NCBI GenBank assembly: GCA_045578205.1
Contig: JAZNJU010000082.1
Location: 1-26,501, forward strand
DNA: 26,501 nucleotides
Source of the DNA: RGIG8748 sp045578205
Lineage (GTDB): Bacteria; Bacillota; Clostridia; UMGS1810
Reading direction: 5' to 3'
Both the position numbers and the translations under genes were made by a program. How positions within the stretch are numbered: position 1 is the first letter of the stretch; the number at the start of each line of letters is the position of its first letter. The notes beneath the pieces are model-generated. The model was not told the DNA's origin and ran no database searches. It was given only the letters and a program-made list of their open reading frames with translations. This document shows positions 15,593 through 23,146 of the stretch, piece after piece.

Positions 15593-18493
15593 ATGAAGAG
15601 AATACTATCAATTATTCTTACTGTGGCACTTTGCTTAAGTATTTGCAGTTTTCCGGCACTTGCCGATTATTCTCCTGCAGAGAACTTTGCACTTGCCCTC
15701 AATATGACAGACAAAGATACATACGTTCCCGGCAAAACTATCACCAGAGCAGGTTTTGCAGAGATAATTGCAAGAATGTGCAACCTTATGGATGCAAACA
15801 AGAACTTCAAATTGTGGCAGGAATATGTTTACGGTGCCGACAACAATGACACCGTAATCACTGACTGGGGCGGCGATGCATTCATGGATGTTGACCCCTC
15901 ACTCCCACAGTATGACGCAATTATGAAAGTCTACAAATACGGTTATATGAACGGTATGACCGAAACACACTTTGGTCCTAACTACGACATAACAATGGCA
16001 CAGGTTGTCAAGGTTATGGTTTCCATGCTCGGCTATGACCCCATGGCAGAAGTAAAGGGCGGATATCCCAACGGTTATATCCAGGCTGCAAGTACAATCA
16101 AACTCACAAGCGGTATGAGTTTCGCAGGTGACGATTACGCTACATACGAGCAGGTTGCACAAATTATATATAATGCACTGGATATCCCTGTATATGAAAT
16201 CGGTGCAATAGGCGAAGATTATGTAGACTATGTAAAAAGTGAAAACACTTTCCTTACCGAGCGCCTCGGTCTTGAGAGAGCAGAAGGCATACTTACAGAC
16301 AATGGTATTACTTCCCTCTACGGTGTTTCAAAGGCAGGTAAGGATGCAATCGTTGTTGGTGATACCACAATCCTTGTGGAAGATTGCCTCTATGCAAGAG
16401 ATTACATCGGAAAACAGGTGGAAGCATACTATATGCCCACATCAGGCAAAAACCACCTTGTGTATGCCTGCGTATCCGAAGATGACGAATCAATCACAAT
16501 AGATGCAAGAGATTTCTCCGGTTACCAGAACGGAAGATTTACATACTTCAACGAAAATGGTAAACTTGAGTCCGAAAGCCTTACAAAGGCAAAACTCATA
16601 TACAACGGTGCGGCACTGGGCACCTGGTCCACCGCAATTCTCTCCGGCATTATGTTCGGCGACATAACAATAGTTTCCACATCCGGTGACAGAAACTATG
16701 ACCTTATCATTGCAAATGATTATATGGTAGGTAAGGTTACAAAGAAAGATGCCGCAACAGGTAAAGTCTATGCAGAGCCTTTCTACACAGGAATGGAAAG
16801 CATAAGAACAATAGACCTGTCTGAAGCAAGCGGTGCAGTTTCCACAATATACGATTCCAACGGCAACATCGTAGACTTTGAAGACATCATGGCAGGTGAC
16901 GTTGTAAGTGTATTAAAGAGCGACAGCAAGAGTGCAGGAAAAGCACTCAAGGTTATTGTATCTGCAAATAAGATAGCATCCTTTACACTTACCGACTATG
17001 AAATATCTGACAAACTCACCATAAAGAATGCAGATGAAGCATATGAAATTGAATACAACAAAAAGTTAAATAAACCCGACACTCTCGTTATAGGCGACAG
17101 TTTCGCAGTGTACTTTGACTTTATGGGCAATGCAGTATGGTACGAAAAGGTAAGCGCAGGTACAGCCACAAAGAAGGCTATTCTTCTTGATAGTGCAAAT
17201 GATCCCAACGGTCTTGATTCTGTAAGTTACATCCGTTTGTACACAGATGCAGGCAAGGTAATAACTCCCCAACTTGCAGAAAGAGTATGGGTAAACGGCA
17301 AAAAGTACGATGCCGACGAAGTAAAGGCACTTGTAGGCCCCTCAATTTCCGAGCCCGTTCTCTATGAACTGAACGCAGAGGAAACAGAACTCAAAGCAAT
17401 CATAACACCTCTTGCATACGGCGAAGCGGATACCGACAACCGCGGATGGTATGCAGTAACTCCCAAGATAGAACTTATGGCAGACAAGATTACAGCAACC
17501 GACTGGGCAACTCACATCAGCGAAAACGGCTATGTTTACTCTGCATCCAACGGATATCTTTTCTCCGGCAAGTTTGGTCATTCAACATCAAAGACAGTCA
17601 CATTCTCTATACCCAATGATGCAGCGAAGTTCGATGATGAAAAGATGTTCTCCGTAAACAGCACAGGCTTCATGGTAGATGAACGTTATATTGTAAACGG
17701 TTACTCCAACGACCGCTTAAGTTTAGTTCCCGAAGTTCTTGTAACTGCTTCCAACTCAAAGGCTGGTGCGAGAGATGTTAAAGACTACACAGCATTCCTC
17801 GTATCCAAGGTTTATTCAACACTTGATGCAGACGGTGAAGAAGTAACCGCCCTAAAGGGTATCTACTTCGATTACATTGCACGTACTTCCAAGGAAATGA
17901 CCTTTACAATGAGTGAAGAAACAGTATTCATAGGACCCAAGGTTAACGGAACAGTTCTTAATCTGGATTCACTTCCCGATGACGGAAGCCAGCCCATCTA
18001 CAAAACAAAACAGCCCTACACATTCAATGCCAGCGGTCCTGCAGAGATTGAGGCAGGAGACATTATTCGTTTTGCAACCACATCAGACGGTGTTATTTCT
18101 TCAATCCGTCTTTGCTACGATAAGAGCACAGGCAATACATTCAGCAGTGGTTCCAGAAACAAATATGCAGGCGGACCCGAAGTTAGCCAGAACGAAACTG
18201 TTGTTGCAACACCTGCAATCTTAAAGGGTTCAACCTTAAAGTTTGCCATAAACGGTACCGACCCCGCACTCTTTGATGACAAGGATGCAGGATTTGACGA
18301 AACCAAGTTCAGAGTAATGACCATTGGCACAGGTTGGATTTACATTGTAGAAGAATCTGCCAAAGGCTTGATTGTTAAGAAAGGCACATTGGATGACATC
18401 ATAACATATGAGGTTTCCGGTGAGGCAAATTCAAATGTTATCCTGCTTTCACAGTATGGTAACTTAAACTACGGTACAGTTATATACAGATAA
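15593..18493 (+). CDS. Secreted protein C: N-terminal SLH protein with a large unknown body
   Basis: A 966-aa exported protein. The signal peptide ends near residue 24 (FPALA). The next 180 residues look like three diverged SLH repeats (TYVPGKTITRAGFAEIIARM; FMDVDPSLPQYDAIM; ATYEQVAQIIYNAL), so it should sit on the wall with its N-terminus inward. The remaining 760 residues are rich in short beta-strand-like stretches with no motif I recognise. Similar SLH-first proteins of about this length are common in gut Clostridia near glycan-use genes, but their function is not established. GGGAGGT precedes the start and the gap to protein B is only 15 bp, so the two are surely co-transcribed. It has no copy of the A/B/E module. 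Confidence 0.9.
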   Translation: MKRILSIILTVALCLSICSFPALADYSPAENFALALNMTDKDTYVPGKTITRAGFAEIIARMCNLMDANKNFKLWQEYVYGADNNDTVITDWGGDAFMDVDPSLPQYDAIMKVYKYGYMNGMTETHFGPNYDITMAQVVKVMVSMLGYDPMAEVKGGYPNGYIQAASTIKLTSGMSFAGDDYATYEQVAQIIYNALDIPVYEIGAIGEDYVDYVKSENTFLTERLGLERAEGILTDNGITSLYGVSKAGKDAIVVGDTTILVEDCLYARDYIGKQVEAYYMPTSGKNHLVYACVSEDDESITIDARDFSGYQNGRFTYFNENGKLESESLTKAKLIYNGAALGTWSTAILSGIMFGDITIVSTSGDRNYDLIIANDYMVGKVTKKDAATGKVYAEPFYTGMESIRTIDLSEASGAVSTIYDSNGNIVDFEDIMAGDVVSVLKSDSKSAGKALKVIVSANKIASFTLTDYEISDKLTIKNADEAYEIEYNKKLNKPDTLVIGDSFAVYFDFMGNAVWYEKVSAGTATKKAILLDSANDPNGLDSVSYIRLYTDAGKVITPQLAERVWVNGKKYDADEVKALVGPSISEPVLYELNAEETELKAIITPLAYGEADTDNRGWYAVTPKIELMADKITATDWATHISENGYVYSASNGYLFSGKFGHSTSKTVTFSIPNDAAKFDDEKMFSVNSTGFMVDERYIVNGYSNDRLSLVPEVLVTASNSKAGARDVKDYTAFLVSKVYSTLDADGEEVTALKGIYFDYIARTSKEMTFTMSEETVFIGPKVNGTVLNLDSLPDDGSQPIYKTKQPYTFNASGPAEIEAGDIIRFATTSDGVISSIRLCYDKSTGNTFSSGSRNKYAGGPEVSQNETVVATPAILKGSTLKFAINGTDPALFDDKDAGFDETKFRVMTIGTGWIYIVEESAKGLIVKKGTLDDIITYEVSGEANSNVILLSQYGNLNYGTVIYR

Positions 18494-18520
18494 TAGGATG
18501 TACACAGAAAGGAGAAAATT

Positions 18521-21500
18521 ATGATTAAAAAAATCGTTTCGCTTTTTGTGGTAATCCTCATGCTCGTAAGTTCCGTCCCCGGCGCATTTGCCGTCGAGGA
18601 CGCAGCCGGAGCGGTAATCTATGTCGCAGTGGGCGGCTCGGATTCTGCAGCCGGAACTATAGATGCTCCGCTGGGTACTTTATCAGGTGCTCAGAAAAGA
18701 GTAAGAGAACTTAAAGCACAGGGTATAACCGTAGCGGAAGTAGTATTTCGCGGCGGTGATTACCGCATAAATAAGGCAACCTTTACAGCGGAGGACTCCG
18801 GAAGTGAGGCTACTCCCATAGTATACAGAGCATACGAGGGCGAAACCGTTAACTTCAAAGGTTCGGTAGAACTTGATATGTCCAAAGCAACCAATGTTAC
18901 AGACGAAGCACTCCTTAGCCGTATGTACGAAAAGGTTCGCAACAAGGTAGTGGAAATCGACCTCAATCATCAGGGTATTTCCCAGGGTCAGATTACCGAA
19001 ATGAGAAATATTGCCACCATATATGCTTTAAATGGTGAAGATTACAATACAGTCTATGTAGACGAAGTTGAACAGCCCATTTCCCAGTGGCCAAACGGCA
19101 GAGAGTACAACTCCTGGACCAAGACACTCGACCTCTATACCATAGTGTACGAGGGAAGTAACCCCGACCGCTGGACCAAGGCAAAGGACTGGTGGATAGC
19201 ATCGTTCTACGCGTGGGACTTCGGTATGTGCCGTATATCTCCCATAGAGATAAACCCCTCCAAAAAGTCCATTCAGGTAGTGAACAATGCCTCTTTCCAG
19301 CATACAAGCGGTGTTTCCAAGAGATGGAAAGCATATAACCTCATAGAAGAAATTGACCTCCCCGGTGAATACTACATCGACCGCGACAACATGAAACTCT
19401 ATTTCTATCCTCCCTACACCACACAGGGAGCAAAGGTTGAGTTCTCCGTGGCACCAAACCTGCTTACTATTAAAGGACTTTCACATGTAACATTCAAGAA
19501 CTTAAACTTTAAGCAGAGCAGGGGAACAGGTATAAGTTTAACAGATATTGTAAATGTAGACTTTGACGGTTGTCAGATTTCCGAAATAGGCTACAGAGCA
19601 TATGTTTCCTCCGGAAGCAAGGCTGCCGTGACAGGTGATGACTACTGGCAGAAGGCATATCTCAAAATAGACGGTTCCTACGATAGCGATATCCGTAACT
19701 GTGTATTTGACAATATAGGCTCTGTAGGCATCTACATAACCGGTGCTGGTAATGTTGATACATTGGCTCCCGGTAACAATATAATAGAAAACAACATCAT
19801 ATCCAGATGTAATCAGCGTTCCATTCCCGATGGTGCCATGCTTCTTTCCGGTTGCGGCAACATAGCACGCAACAATCACATAGGCGACAGCGCTCAGCAC
19901 GCAATCTACCTCTTTGGTAATGACCACCTCGTAGAGGACAACGAAGTCTACTCCGTTCTCCGTGAGGTTGCCGATGCAGGTGCTATCTATCAGGGAAGAG
20001 CCAACATTCAGCGAGGCTCTGCAGTAAAGAGGAACTTTATCCACGACATCTGGCCTGCAGACTCCCGTCTTGTTACAGGTACCTGTGCACTCTATGTGGA
20101 TGACGGTCAGCAGGGTCTTACCTTTGAAAACAACATCGTATTAGGTGCTCAGAACGCCTACAACTCCAACGGCGGTGCCGCTATGAAAATTCACGGCAAT
20201 GTGTTTGTAGATGCTACAAACTCATGGGTATTCCACTACTTCCCCGGTAACACAGGTGATGTGGTTCGTTCCACCAACTATGATACTTCAAAGCATGCCG
20301 ACACCATGGATCAGATGATAAACGATGTTGCGGATATTGAACTGTACAAGAAACACTATCCCGATTTTGCAGACTGGATTAAAACAAGCAAAAACCCAAA
20401 ATCATACACAGACTTTGACGGCAATATCGCAGTAAACTGCGTAAGAAACGACCGTATAGCAGAGGACGACCTCAAGTATTCCAACATAGGCTACAACCCC
20501 ACACACTATACCAAGGACATATTCGTAGACCCTGAAAATATGGACTACCGTATCAAGTCCGACTCCATAGCAGCACAGGAGATTGACTGCCTGCTTACAG
20601 ACGCAAACTTCGATATGGATAAGATAGGTCTTCAGAGGGATGTTTCCTTAAATGAGAATACTGCTCCGTTCCGTCTTCTCTATCCTCACAACGGCTCCAA
20701 TGTGTCTGCAAACGGTCTTCAACTTTACTGGCAGGATGCTTTCCTTGCAGACCGTTACATTGTGACTATTGCTACAGACCCCAATTTTAACAATATCGTT
20801 AAGGAAGAGGAAATCAAGCACAATATTTACGATGTGGAAGGTTTAACTCCCAGAACTACCTACTACTGGAAAGTCAGAGCAAAGAACACCTCCAGAGAAC
20901 TCGGTGCAACCTGGGAAGATGCAAGTGCGGTGTATTCTTTCACCACAAGTCTCTATGAGCCCATATCCACTCTTGAATTTGAGTCTGCACAGAAAGTAGT
21001 GGCAGAATCCATAAAAGGTGTGGTAGAGGGAACAGAGGCAGGAACATTCAAGGTTGGCACTGTAGATTATATAAAAAATTACATAAACAAAACAAAAATT
21101 CTTGCAGGTCTCGGACTTGGCAGATATTCTCAGGCGGCACTTGATGCACGTTCGTCGGCAATACTCAACTACTTCAACGACAAGTCTCTCATAAACAGAG
21201 GTTATGTTGATTTGTTGAATTATGCGGATTCTTCCAAGTGGATGCCCAACATGACAGTAACAGGCAATTCTCTTGCAAATATTTCACCCAATACCACCGA
21301 CTTTAATGTTGCGGGAAGCAGTGCGTTGTCGAAACTTTCCGGTTCGGTTATATACTGTTTTGATATGCAGTTGGATTATACCACACCCGAAGAGAACTGG
21401 GCTTCCTTTGGTCTTTCGGTTAACCCCAGTGCAATACAGTATGTTTCCACCAACAGAGGTTACTACTTTGTTATAAAAAAGGGTATGATAGAAATGCAGA

Positions 21501-22264
21501 AAGCCTCGGGTAAATCCGCAGGTATTCTGGAAACAGCAGAACTTGACATAGTAGACGGCAAACCCCACAGAATGGAATTCGGTATTGTAAATACACCCAT
21601 AGGTTGCCACATAATTCTGAACATCGACGGAAACAAGGTGTTTGACTATTCCGACACCACAGACACAGCACCCTACGACCTTGGACTTGAATTTTCCTGC
21701 ATGGCTCGTAATGGTGACAAGATTACATTTACCCGTTCCGAAAGCATACCGGATTCCTCCGTTTTTGCCTCCTTGCAGAGAAAGGCAGATTACATGGCGG
21801 CAAAGAGTGTTCTTGCAACATTCCCTGCAGAGGGTGTAAGGGTTATAGCACCCGGTGTGAGCAAGGTTCTGGGACCCGAGGGAGTGTTTGATGTATCCCA
21901 CGCAATGCCCGAAACCAAAGACGGCAAGTTTATGATGCCAATAGATGCAGTTGCAAAACTCATGGGTGCAACACTTTCCGGCGGTACAATTTCTTCCGAA
22001 AAGGGAAGCATAATCTTTACCGATGGTATTGACGGTGCATACATGAAAAACGGCACTCTCATGGTGCCTGTAAGCGATGTTGCAGCAGCCTTTGGCGTAA
22101 GTTACATCGAAGATTGGCTGGGAGGCAGAGTTCTTCTTATCGACTCCGGTGAAATCAACGCTGCAAACCAGAGCAAAGAAATCAATAGTGCTCAGGCTAT
22201 AACAGAGTATCTGATTTCCGCATATCCCAATGAAAAAGATGTGTACTTCAAAGATTTTGAATAA
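18521..22264 (+). CDS. Secreted protein D: beta-helix, FN3, LamG-like and stalk domains
   Basis: A 1247-aa exported protein, signal peptide ending near residue 24 (GAFA). Residues about 30-720 are a right-handed beta-helix clearly paralogous to that of protein A: both share FRGGDYRIN, the QWPNGREY stretch, RWKAYNL-EEIDLPGE, VLREVADAGAIYQGR near residue 485 and IHDIWP-DSRLV. An FN3-like domain (about 727-815) follows, also as in A. The C-terminal third differs: a LamG-like sandwich (about 890-1090) and a copper-amine-oxidase-N-like stalk domain (about 1125-1215, with MMPIDAVAKLMGATL and LMVPVSDVAAAFGVSY). The conserved Asp of DAGAIY and the DD of YVDD are candidates for catalysis. Likely a second glycan-active enzyme with a different attachment mode. 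The gap to protein C is 27 bp with AAAGGAG. Confidence 0.9.
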   Translation: MIKKIVSLFVVILMLVSSVPGAFAVEDAAGAVIYVAVGGSDSAAGTIDAPLGTLSGAQKRVRELKAQGITVAEVVFRGGDYRINKATFTAEDSGSEATPIVYRAYEGETVNFKGSVELDMSKATNVTDEALLSRMYEKVRNKVVEIDLNHQGISQGQITEMRNIATIYALNGEDYNTVYVDEVEQPISQWPNGREYNSWTKTLDLYTIVYEGSNPDRWTKAKDWWIASFYAWDFGMCRISPIEINPSKKSIQVVNNASFQHTSGVSKRWKAYNLIEEIDLPGEYYIDRDNMKLYFYPPYTTQGAKVEFSVAPNLLTIKGLSHVTFKNLNFKQSRGTGISLTDIVNVDFDGCQISEIGYRAYVSSGSKAAVTGDDYWQKAYLKIDGSYDSDIRNCVFDNIGSVGIYITGAGNVDTLAPGNNIIENNIISRCNQRSIPDGAMLLSGCGNIARNNHIGDSAQHAIYLFGNDHLVEDNEVYSVLREVADAGAIYQGRANIQRGSAVKRNFIHDIWPADSRLVTGTCALYVDDGQQGLTFENNIVLGAQNAYNSNGGAAMKIHGNVFVDATNSWVFHYFPGNTGDVVRSTNYDTSKHADTMDQMINDVADIELYKKHYPDFADWIKTSKNPKSYTDFDGNIAVNCVRNDRIAEDDLKYSNIGYNPTHYTKDIFVDPENMDYRIKSDSIAAQEIDCLLTDANFDMDKIGLQRDVSLNENTAPFRLLYPHNGSNVSANGLQLYWQDAFLADRYIVTIATDPNFNNIVKEEEIKHNIYDVEGLTPRTTYYWKVRAKNTSRELGATWEDASAVYSFTTSLYEPISTLEFESAQKVVAESIKGVVEGTEAGTFKVGTVDYIKNYINKTKILAGLGLGRYSQAALDARSSAILNYFNDKSLINRGYVDLLNYADSSKWMPNMTVTGNSLANISPNTTDFNVAGSSALSKLSGSVIYCFDMQLDYTTPEENWASFGLSVNPSAIQYVSTNRGYYFVIKKGMIEMQKASGKSAGILETAELDIVDGKPHRMEFGIVNTPIGCHIILNIDGNKVFDYSDTTDTAPYDLGLEFSCMARNGDKITFTRSESIPDSSVFASLQRKADYMAAKSVLATFPAEGVRVIAPGVSKVLGPEGVFDVSHAMPETKDGKFMMPIDAVAKLMGATLSGGTISSEKGSIIFTDGIDGAYMKNGTLMVPVSDVAAAFGVSYIEDWLGGRVLLIDSGEINAANQSKEINSAQAITEYLISAYPNEKDVYFKDFE

Positions 22265-22273
22265 TTAACGTAA

Positions 22274-22310
22274 AAAACACAGCATATGCCAAAAGCATAT
22301 GCTGTGTTTT
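22274..22310 (+). terminator. Strong terminator after protein D
   Basis: A perfect 16-bp stem (22274-22289 with 22295-22310), loop CAAAA, with A-rich and T-rich outer ends, lies 10 bp after the stop. It closes the A-B-C-D transcription unit and, being symmetric, may also work for the minus-strand nucleotidyltransferase gene. Confidence 0.85.
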
Positions 22311-22334
22311 CTATCGGTCAAGTGTACTTTTTTA

Positions 22335-22361
22335 AACACAAGGGGACGGTTCTCTTGTGTT
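22335..22361. repeat. REP-like palindrome
   Basis: Third copy of the 27-nt palindrome (arms AACACAAG/CTTGTGTT, core GGGGACGGTTCTC), identical to the reverse complement of 297-323. It lies between the protein D terminator and the HEPN remnant. Confidence 0.8.
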
Positions 22362-22369
22362 ATTGTATT

Positions 22370-22525
22370 CTAAATGATTTTTGCAGTCAAATATTTTTCA
22401 ATTTCGCTTACAAAACATTCTGCTTCTTCGACTTGTTTTACAACATCATCTTTTGGTACTACATAAAAATCTTCGTAGTCACTGTCGGTTCGCATGTCAA
22501 AGGCTGATTTGATGATATTTGACAT
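22370..22525 (-). pseudogene. Remnant of a HEPN-domain (HepT-like) gene
   Basis: Fifty-one codons resemble only the C-terminal part of a HEPN protein of the kind paired with MntA-type nucleotidyltransferases: MSNIIKSAFDMRTDSDYEDF followed by VEEAECFVSEIEKYL. Full-length members are about 120-140 aa, so roughly the first 80 residues, with the helices that complete the fold, are missing. The first ATG (22525) has no ribosome binding site and lies 8 bp after the stop of the nucleotidyltransferase gene, as the intact gene would. I conclude that an internal deletion removed the 5' part. The frame is open further upstream, but there it only runs antiparallel to nothing recognisable, inside the neighbour's coding sequence. 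Confidence 0.7.
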
Positions 22526-22532
22526 TTCTTTG

Positions 22533-22874
22533 CTATGCACGTAAATACACACCCTCTCTTGCAACATTCGTATAATATGGAAGAACATCTCCGTACTTTT
22601 CAAAAGTGAACTTATCCTGTAATTTTAGCGATAAAAGAACGTCATATTTTAAATCAATATCACTTGCAAAATCGGAAACTGTCCGTCTGTATTTTGCAAG
22701 TTCATTTTTGTCAAGATCAACCAGAGCCATAACATCAATATCTGACTCAGAATCATAATCACCCCTGGCATAAGAACCGTAAAGAATGACATTCTCAAGT
22801 TTTTCGCCAAAAATCTTTTTAAGACCGGTATGTGTTTCTTTTAATAGAATTTCAAGAGTATTCTCAATATACAT
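22533..22874 (-). CDS. mntA: MntA-type nucleotidyltransferase (antitoxin-like)
   Basis: A 113-aa minimal nucleotidyltransferase of the DNA polymerase beta fold. The signature GSYARGDYDSESDIDVM carries the catalytic GS and D-x-D motif; the end, LPYYTNVAREGVYL, is also typical. In known MntA/HepT pairs the enzyme transfers AMP groups to the HEPN toxin and silences it. Here the partner gene directly downstream is truncated, so this would be an orphan antitoxin. GGAGGTG precedes the start. It is on the opposite strand to the flanking secreted-protein genes and more AT-rich than they are, in line with a separate origin. Family sure; current function doubtful. Confidence 0.9.
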   Translation of the reverse strand: MYIENTLEILLKETHTGLKKIFGEKLENVILYGSYARGDYDSESDIDVMALVDLDKNELAKYRRTVSDFASDIDLKYDVLLSLKLQDKFTFEKYGDVLPYYTNVAREGVYLRA

Positions 22875-22984
22875 AAGTTCACCTCCGAATTTAATTATAT
22901 TGTAACATGTGTCGAAATAAAAATCAATATCATTGTATTATTCTTCGTATTTTGTCTGTTGCAAATTTTCACATAGTCAAGTGT

Positions 22985-23016
22985 ACTTTTTTTATAAGGT
23001 TTTGCACTTTTTTTAT
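22985..23016. promoter_or_regulatory. Candidate operator C upstream of protein E
   Basis: ACTTTTTTTAT occurs at 22985-22995 and again, identical, at 23006-23016, exactly 21 bp apart; with flanks the boxes read GTGTACTTTTTTT and TTGCACTTTTTTT. The sequence, spacing and pairing match operators A and B. It ends 17 bp before the -35 of the protein E promoter. Confidence 0.55.
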
Positions 23017-23033
23017 GTGTTTTTGTGTAAATA

Positions 23034-23063
23034 TTTACAATGCTTTTATTGGTTTGCTATAAT
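23034..23063 (+). promoter_or_regulatory. Promoter of protein E
   Basis: -35 TTTACA (23034-23039), an 18-bp spacer ending TTTGC, and a perfect -10 TATAAT (23058-23063). It strongly resembles the promoter in front of the response regulator (TTTACA, TTTTGC-TATAAT). The leader would be about 75 nt. Protein E therefore has its own promoter, separate from A-D. Confidence 0.75.
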
Positions 23064-23146
23064 CAATATGTATCTTTAGTGAAGGAATGTATATTATTCA
23101 CTTCGGTGTTTATATAAATTTTTATTACAATAAAGGAGAGATTTTT

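Larger units (their letters stand above)
22317..22992. repeat. 17-bp direct repeat bracketing the mntA segment
   Basis: GTCAAGTGTACTTTTTT occurs at 22317-22333 and again at 22976-22992, 659 bp apart. The right copy is part of the paired boxes upstream of protein E. The left copy has no partner box and runs straight into a REP-like palindrome. The arrangement looks like a duplication scar around an inserted or captured segment, but it is far longer than a usual target-site duplication. Confidence 0.6.

Noticed and set aside
19538..20044. 168-codon minus-strand frame opposite protein D
   Set aside because: Antisense shadow of the beta-helix region, no start signals.
23087..23146. Upstream ATG of protein E as the true start
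   Set aside because: It has AAGGA too close to the ATG and would put 20 hydrophobic and polar residues before a complete signal peptide; the ATG at 23147 has AAAGGAGAG at proper distance.
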